A stretch of DNA of 64,000 nt from Clostridium_AQ sp900552125 (GTDB lineage Bacteria; Bacillota_I; Bacilli_A; Erysipelotrichales; Erysipelotrichaceae): assembly GCA_037892765.1 (NCBI GenBank), contig JBBKBW010000008.1. The stretch is one strand, 5' to 3'. Under the pieces are notes generated by a model that had not been told where the DNA came from, searched no databases, and saw only the letters and a program-made list of their open reading frames with translations. The position numbers were made by a program, and so were the translations under genes. Numbering within the stretch: position 1 is the first letter of the stretch; every line of letters starts with the position of its first letter. This document shows positions 59,809 to 64,000 of the stretch, piece by piece.

Positions 59809-60579
59809 ATGAAAAAGATTAAAATGTTAATGTTAGCACTATGCTGTACACTCACCCTGGCCGCTTGCGGATCAGAAACATCTAATGAAGAATCTAAAGA
59901 AGTATTGACAATTGGGATTGACAATACCTTCGCGCCAATGGGATTTTTACAAGATGGAGAATTAGTTGGTTTTGATGTAGAATTAGCAAGAGCTGTTGCG
60001 GAAAAAATTGGTGTAGAAGTAGAATTCCAAAATATTGATTGGGATTTAAAAGAAACAGAATTAGACGCTGGAAATATTGATTTAATATGGAATGGATATT
60101 CTATTACTGAAAAACGTAAGGAGCAGGTTCTATTCTCTGATGCCTACATGGAAAACAAACAATTAATTATTACTACTGATCAGACTGGAATACAAAGTAA
60201 AGAAGATTTGAAAGGAAAAACTGTCTCTGTTCAAAAAAATTCAAGTGCATATGATGCGGTTATGCAGGATACAGCATTTGTGGAAAGTTTAGATGGTGGA
60301 AAATTAACACAATTTGATACGAATAATGATTGTTTTATGGATCTGGAATCGGGTAGAAGTGATGCGATTGTTGTGGATGAAACATTAGCTCGTTATTATA
60401 TGAAACAACAAGACAACGGTATAAATTATGTAGTACTAGATGAAGATTTTGGAAAAGAAGAATATGCAGTAGGTATGCGTAAAGATGATACAGAATTATG
60501 CGATAAAATAAATACAGCATTAAAGGAACTAAAAGAAGACGGTACATTTGATACAATCAAAGACAAATGGTTTAAATAA
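59809..60579 (+). CDS. Amino-acid ABC transporter substrate-binding lipoprotein (predicted histidine)
   Basis: A 256-residue lipoprotein with signal and lipobox LTLAAC. The mature part is a type-II periplasmic-binding fold of the SBP_bac_3 family (LTIGIDNTFAPMGFLQDGELVGFDVELARAVAEKIGV, and GNIDLIWNGYSITEKRKEQVLFSDAYM). The His-specific T-box in front of it makes histidine the likely ligand; T-box-linked histidine importers of this type are known in Firmicutes as HisXYZ. GAGGGAG precedes the start. Confidence 0.9.
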   Translation: MKKIKMLMLALCCTLTLAACGSETSNEESKEVLTIGIDNTFAPMGFLQDGELVGFDVELARAVAEKIGVEVEFQNIDWDLKETELDAGNIDLIWNGYSITEKRKEQVLFSDAYMENKQLIITTDQTGIQSKEDLKGKTVSVQKNSSAYDAVMQDTAFVESLDGGKLTQFDTNNDCFMDLESGRSDAIVVDETLARYYMKQQDNGINYVVLDEDFGKEEYAVGMRKDDTELCDKINTALKELKEDGTFDTIKDKWFK

Positions 60580-60582
60580 CGT

Positions 60583-61224
60583 ATGGAATTCTTTATAAGT
60601 CTATTACCTGCGTTTATCGAAGGTTTAAAAATCACCTTATTCTTTTGGGTTGTCACCTTATTTGGTTCCTTTATTTTATCTCTTCCTATAGTGTATCTTC
60701 GTTTATCAAGAAATAAAGTTATTTCTTCTATACTTCGCTTTTATATCTATATCATGCGAGGAACGCCATTACTTCTTCAGTTAATGTTTGTTTATTTTGG
60801 ACTTCCTTATATTGGAATCCGTATGGATCGTACAACAGCTGCTATCTTTGCCTTTATCTTAAACTATACTGCTTATTTTACAGAGATATTAAGAGGTGGA
60901 ATTCAATCCATTGATGAAGGTCAAAAAGAGGCCGCAAAAATTTTAGGTTATTCAAATACCTATACTTTCCTCAAGATTCTATTGCCACAGGCATTACGCA
61001 ACTGTATTCCGTCTTTTATTAATGAAAGTCTTACATTATTAAAAGATACTTGTTTAGTATCTATCTTAGGTATTGATGAATTATTACGTTATGCCAAGAT
61101 TGCGGCAGGAACATATGCAACAAGCTTACCGTTTATTTATGTTGGAATCATCTATCTGATTTTAAATATGCCTATATCCAGAGGTTTAAATTATGTGGAA
61201 AAAAGATTGAATTACTATAAATAG
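60583..61224 (+). CDS. Amino-acid ABC transporter permease (predicted histidine)
   Basis: A 213-residue His/Glu/Gln/Arg-type permease with about five helices. The coupling EAA loop is QSIDEGQKEAAKILGYSNTYTFLKILLPQALRNCIPSFINE. YIYIMRGTPLLLQLMFVYFGLP is typical of the family. It begins three bases after the binding-protein gene. Confidence 0.93.
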   Translation: MEFFISLLPAFIEGLKITLFFWVVTLFGSFILSLPIVYLRLSRNKVISSILRFYIYIMRGTPLLLQLMFVYFGLPYIGIRMDRTTAAIFAFILNYTAYFTEILRGGIQSIDEGQKEAAKILGYSNTYTFLKILLPQALRNCIPSFINESLTLLKDTCLVSILGIDELLRYAKIAAGTYATSLPFIYVGIIYLILNMPISRGLNYVEKRLNYYK

Positions 61225-61234
61225 AGGTGTCGTT

Positions 61235-61918
61235 ATGAAAATTCAAATAAAAAACTTATGTAAATCATTTAAAGACAATCAGGTTCTCAACAATGTTAGT
61301 TTAGATATAGATGATCAGGAAATTGTCGTATTGATGGGACTAAGCGGAAGTGGAAAAACAACACTTTTAAGATGTCTTTGTGATTTAGAAACCGCCGATA
61401 GCGGAGAAATTATAATAAATGGCACTTATTTATTAAAAGAGGAGAATGGAAAAAGTATGTATGCCGATAAGGAAACAAAAAAGAAACTTCGTAAAGAAGT
61501 AGGAATGGTGTTTCAAAATTATCAGTTATTTCCTCATCGAACCGTATTGCAAAACTTAATTGATGCTCCTATTTACCATAAATTAATGACAAAAGAAGAG
61601 GCAAAACAAAAAGCAGAGAAGTTATTAGAATTTTTACAGATTAAAGATAAAGCAGGTGCTTATCCTTCCACATTAAGTGGTGGACAGAAACAGCGTGTCG
61701 CAATCGCAAGAGCCTGTATGCTGCAACCATCACTCTTATGCTTTGATGAGCCTACTAGTGCATTAGATGCAGAATCTATTTCTTTAGTTACTTCCATCAT
61801 ACAAAATCTTAGCAAGGAAATGTCAATTTTAATTATTACTCATGATGAAACTTTTGCGAAAACAGTAGGTACTAGAATTATAAGAATTACAGATATTAAC
61901 CAGGCAAAGGCAGGATAA
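61235..61918 (+). CDS. Amino-acid ABC transporter ATP-binding protein (predicted histidine)
   Basis: A 227-residue ATPase with Walker A GLSGSGKTTLLRCL, Q-loop VFQNYQLFPHRT, signature LSGGQKQRVAIARAC, Walker B LLCFDEPTSALD and H-loop IITHDE. It completes the His T-box-regulated importer. AGAGGTG precedes the ATG. Confidence 0.94.
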   Translation: MKIQIKNLCKSFKDNQVLNNVSLDIDDQEIVVLMGLSGSGKTTLLRCLCDLETADSGEIIINGTYLLKEENGKSMYADKETKKKLRKEVGMVFQNYQLFPHRTVLQNLIDAPIYHKLMTKEEAKQKAEKLLEFLQIKDKAGAYPSTLSGGQKQRVAIARACMLQPSLLCFDEPTSALDAESISLVTSIIQNLSKEMSILIITHDETFAKTVGTRIIRITDINQAKAG

Positions 61919-61932
61919 TCCTGTCTTTATTT
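61908..61932 (+). terminator. Terminator of the ABC importer operon
   Basis: AGGCAGGA and TCCTGTCT arms (one wobble), followed by TTATTTAATT; the stem includes the stop codon. Confidence 0.65.
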
Positions 61933-61980
61933 AATTGAAAATCTAAGCATAAAGTAGGATAATATAAAAGGTGATAAAAA

Positions 61981-62454
61981 ATGAAAATTAGAAAAGCAAT
62001 AGAAAAAGATATTCCTAAAATTAGTGATTTATTATCTCAGGTATTGGAAATACATGCGCAAATTCGTCCAGATATATTTATTCCCGGCACAACAAAGTAT
62101 ACACATGATGAATTAGCAGAAATGTTTAAAGATGATAAAAAACCTATCTTTGTTGCGGTAAATGAAGAAGATGAAGTCATTGGTTATGCGTTTTGTGTCT
62201 TAAAGGAACAACCCTTCTCCAACAACATGATTCCTTTTCAATCCATGTATATTGATGATTTATGTGTAGATAAAAATGCAAGAGGAATGCATATAGGGCA
62301 AGCTTTATTTGAATATGTAAAGCAGGAAGCTAGGGAAAGAGGTTGTTATGAAATAACACTCAATGTATGGGAAGGCAATGATTCCGCTAAATATTTCTAT
62401 GAAAAAATGGGGTTAACTCCTCAAAAAACACAGATGGAATATACATTAAAATAA
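61981..62454 (+). CDS. GNAT-family N-acetyltransferase
   Basis: A 157-residue acetyltransferase. The acetyl-CoA binding region is DDLCVDKNARGMHIGQALFEYVKQEARERGC, where the usual R/Q-x-x-G-x-G/A motif reads RGMHIGQA; VWEGNDSAKYFYEKMGLTPQKTQMEY is the C-terminal family signature. The substrate is unknown. AAAGGTGAT precedes the ATG. Confidence 0.9.
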   Translation: MKIRKAIEKDIPKISDLLSQVLEIHAQIRPDIFIPGTTKYTHDELAEMFKDDKKPIFVAVNEEDEVIGYAFCVLKEQPFSNNMIPFQSMYIDDLCVDKNARGMHIGQALFEYVKQEARERGCYEITLNVWEGNDSAKYFYEKMGLTPQKTQMEYTLK

Positions 62455-62464
62455 GGAGTATGTT

Positions 62465-62677
62465 ATGAAAGAAGTAAAATTTAAAAGAATCAAGGCAGAA
62501 TTTATAGGATTTGGTGGAATTAAAGGTAATAAATATGAATTTAAAGGAATTGAAGAAATTGTTCAAAAGGCTATAAAGAAAGGCTGGACTTATATAGGCT
62601 ATGTTCCTATTTGCACAAGAGGAGATGGAGGGGAAGAAACCATATCCCTCATGTTTGAAAGAGAAATAACAGAATGA
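62465..62677 (+). CDS. Small DUF4177-like protein
   Basis: The 70-residue protein has the alternating strand and helix pattern of DUF4177 (an N-terminal strand, a helix EEIVQKAIKKGWTYIGYVPIC with Gly-Trp, and a final strand TISLMFERE). Function is unknown. AAGGAGTATGTT precedes the start; the gap to the acetyltransferase is 10 bases. Confidence 0.7.
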   Translation: MKEVKFKRIKAEFIGFGGIKGNKYEFKGIEEIVQKAIKKGWTYIGYVPICTRGDGGEETISLMFEREITE

Positions 62678-62696
62678 GTGATTAGGAGATGTTAAT

Positions 62697-62993
62697 GTGA
62701 AGGAAGCTATTCAAAAAGAGAAAATTAGAATTTATGCAGAGGATTTACTACAGCCGGAAGAAGTAGAAAACATAGAACTATATACTTCCATTAATGAAGA
62801 TGCTGGTGAATTTGATGCATGGTTATTAGAAACAGATACAGGAAATGAATATTGGGTATTTGAAGGCACATATCCAGCAAATATAGTAAAGAAAAGTGGA
62901 ATTTATACTGACATTAAAAGAGCATTTGAAGCTTATATTGATATGGCAAATCAAGAAGAACTACAGGTAATGGATCGTAACTTATATTTATAA
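62697..62993 (+). CDS. Hypothetical small acidic protein
   Basis: A 98-residue product from a GTG start 8 bases after AGGAG. It is acidic, with AEDLLQPEEVENIELYTSI and DAWLLETDTGNEYWVFEGTYP. No family is recognised. It is the last gene of the GNAT cluster. Confidence 0.65.
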   Translation: MKEAIQKEKIRIYAEDLLQPEEVENIELYTSINEDAGEFDAWLLETDTGNEYWVFEGTYPANIVKKSGIYTDIKRAFEAYIDMANQEELQVMDRNLYL

Positions 62994-63010
62994 AAATAAC
63001 TTTTAGATAA

Positions 63011-63050
63011 AAACCTATCCCTAATGTAATTGTAAGGATAGGCTTTTTAT
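63011..63050. terminator. Bidirectional terminator between convergent genes
   Basis: AACCTATCC and GGATAGGCT arms with T runs on both strands. Confidence 0.75.
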
Positions 63051-63998
63051 CTATGCATCAAAGAATTTTCTTTTATGAGGGAGATCTAGTTCATCATCAT
63101 CTTCTTCATCAATTCCATATTTAAATAGATAATCTTTAATTGTTTCATAAAACTCACTTAATTCATCTTCATCCATATTCTCTAACATATGACAGAATTC
63201 TTCTTCGTTCATTTCTGATAATGTATTTAAAAATTCATAATCTTCTTGTATGTTATATAATATTTCTTCCTGAGCTTTGGAGATGAAATCTTCTATTCGT
63301 ATTTCAATTCCTAAATCTTCACATACTCCACTTAATATCTGAGCCATATTATCGTTATTGACTACTATGGTTTGCATACAGCCGTTAGCTTCAATATAAT
63401 CACAAAGAATAGAGATGACGCAGTGACAAACATTTTTATATGATAAGTAAGCTGATTCATCTAATAGTTCTTTCTCTTGGCTTGAGAATGTTTCAAATGT
63501 CAAGTAAAGAGGAATATGTGAATCGTTTATATTTTTTGGATTTATATCTGATATTAAATCAATATAAATTATTGAATTCTTTGATTGTTTTTGAGTAAGC
63601 TTTTCCACATCCGCTTTAGATATATGAATCGTTATAATTTCTTGAACCATATATTTTATCGGATAAGATATCTTCAATTGATTCTTAGAATCCCATTCTC
63701 CTAAAAGGACATGTCCATCATTATATTCCGGTAATTCTGAATAACTGCTGGCATTTAATATGGAAGTGAAATTATTTAAATCATTTATGATAGTCTGAGC
63801 GTCCTCATCATTAGGGTCATAGGGAAGAGATCCCATTCTTAGAATTTTCACAAAATTAATGTTTTCGCTCTCCCAATCATCATCTGTTAGATCATCAGTA
63901 TTGAGATGAATAATACTAACTGAATTCATAAATGTATTGGTTGATAAAGCAGGTGCATTTTCAATGCCTCGCATGAATTCAGATTCATTCTCAAAGAG
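63051..63998 (-). CDS. Hypothetical acidic protein, 5' end outside the window
   Basis: The frame stays open to the window edge (PFENESEF precedes the first Met in view), so the N-terminus is missing. At least 315 residues remain; the C-terminal 70 are very rich in Asp and Glu (LENMDEDELSEFYETIKDYL, DEEDDDELDLPHKRKFF). The central part carries hydrophobic strands without membrane helices. No confident family; a resemblance to the DUF6930/DUF7309 group is possible. Confidence 0.6.
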   Translation of the reverse strand, partial: LFENESEFMRGIENAPALSTNTFMNSVSIIHLNTDDLTDDDWESENINFVKILRMGSLPYDPNDEDAQTIINDLNNFTSILNASSYSELPEYNDGHVLLGEWDSKNQLKISYPIKYMVQEIITIHISKADVEKLTQKQSKNSIIYIDLISDINPKNINDSHIPLYLTFETFSSQEKELLDESAYLSYKNVCHCVISILCDYIEANGCMQTIVVNNDNMAQILSGVCEDLGIEIRIEDFISKAQEEILYNIQEDYEFLNTLSEMNEEEFCHMLENMDEDELSEFYETIKDYLFKYGIDEEDDDELDLPHKRKFFDA

Positions 63999-64000
63999 GT

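Noticed and set aside
59521..59812. Open frames on both strands over the His leader
   Set aside because: They coincide with the structured T-box RNA and have no start signals.

Overview
The window is low-GC DNA (roughly one third G+C by eye) from a Firmicute, most likely a gut member of the Erysipelotrichaceae/Erysipelotrichia. That placement is inferred from AT-rich codon use, strong AAGGAGG-type ribosome binding sites, TTGACA/TATAAT promoters, T-box leaders, mannose-class PTS genes, a collagen-repeat surface/spore-type protein, and the classical Firmicute clusters cysS-mrnC-rlmB-(sigma)-rpmG-secE-nusG and secG-rnr-smpB-ssrA. No tRNA or rRNA gene, CRISPR array, insertion sequence or complete prophage was seen.

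Layout. 1-6.8 kb: a HAD phosphatase, a short deformylase-like protein and a MerR/GyrI regulator, then an operon of an MFS carrier, two tandem M20 amidohydrolases and a DUF554 membrane protein behind a MerR-type promoter. 7.6-13.3 kb: an amino-sugar PTS locus (AgaS-type isomerase/deaminase, EIIA, divergent AraC regulator, EIIB-EIIC-EIID). 14-24 kb: housekeeping genes (thioesterase, a ClpP, GAPDH, Cys T-box plus cysS cluster, nusG, HAD-IIA phosphatase, enolase). 24-31 kb: an ABC-2 exporter, then secG-rnr-capA-smpB-tmRNA and a degraded patch of small ORFs. 31-38 kb: an XRE regulator with palindromic operators, the collagen-repeat protein, a candidate small RNA, a MATE pump under a textbook MerR promoter, and a corrinoid adenosyltransferase. 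38-43 kb: a sodium:amino-acid symporter, two G3E/CobW GTPases (one very His-rich), a PHP phosphatase and a decayed gene. 43.4-48 kb: BlaI plus a short BlaR1-like peptidase plus a small secreted protein, divergent from a bacteriocin-export-like ABC pair. 48-52.4 kb: a hexitol/ketose phosphate locus (FruK, SorE-like dehydrogenase, DeoR, and a mannitol-type PTS protein with a large internal deletion). 52.5-54 kb: an AlbA_2/ATPase regulator gene broken by three lesions. 54-59.2 kb: a three-gene exopolysaccharide operon with a PilZ-equipped cellulose-synthase-like enzyme. 59.4-62 kb: a His-specific T-box controlling an amino-acid ABC importer. 62-64 kb: GNAT, small hypotheticals and a partial gene leaving the window.

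How it fits together. Control by short RNA and DNA switches recurs: two T-boxes with different specifier codons (UGC for Cys, CAC for His), two promoters with the 19-bp MerR spacer, and paired DeoR-like palindromes around the SorE-like promoter. Carbohydrate PTS uptake, amino-acid/peptide salvage and envelope functions dominate the accessory content. Three loci show gene decay or remodelling (the mannitol PTS protein, the AlbA_2 gene, and the 42.9-43.3 kb remnant). The most open-ended locus is 43.4-48 kb, where a BlaR1-like sensor lacking a penicillin-binding domain sits with a small secreted protein opposite an export-type ABC transporter that has no recognisable substrate.
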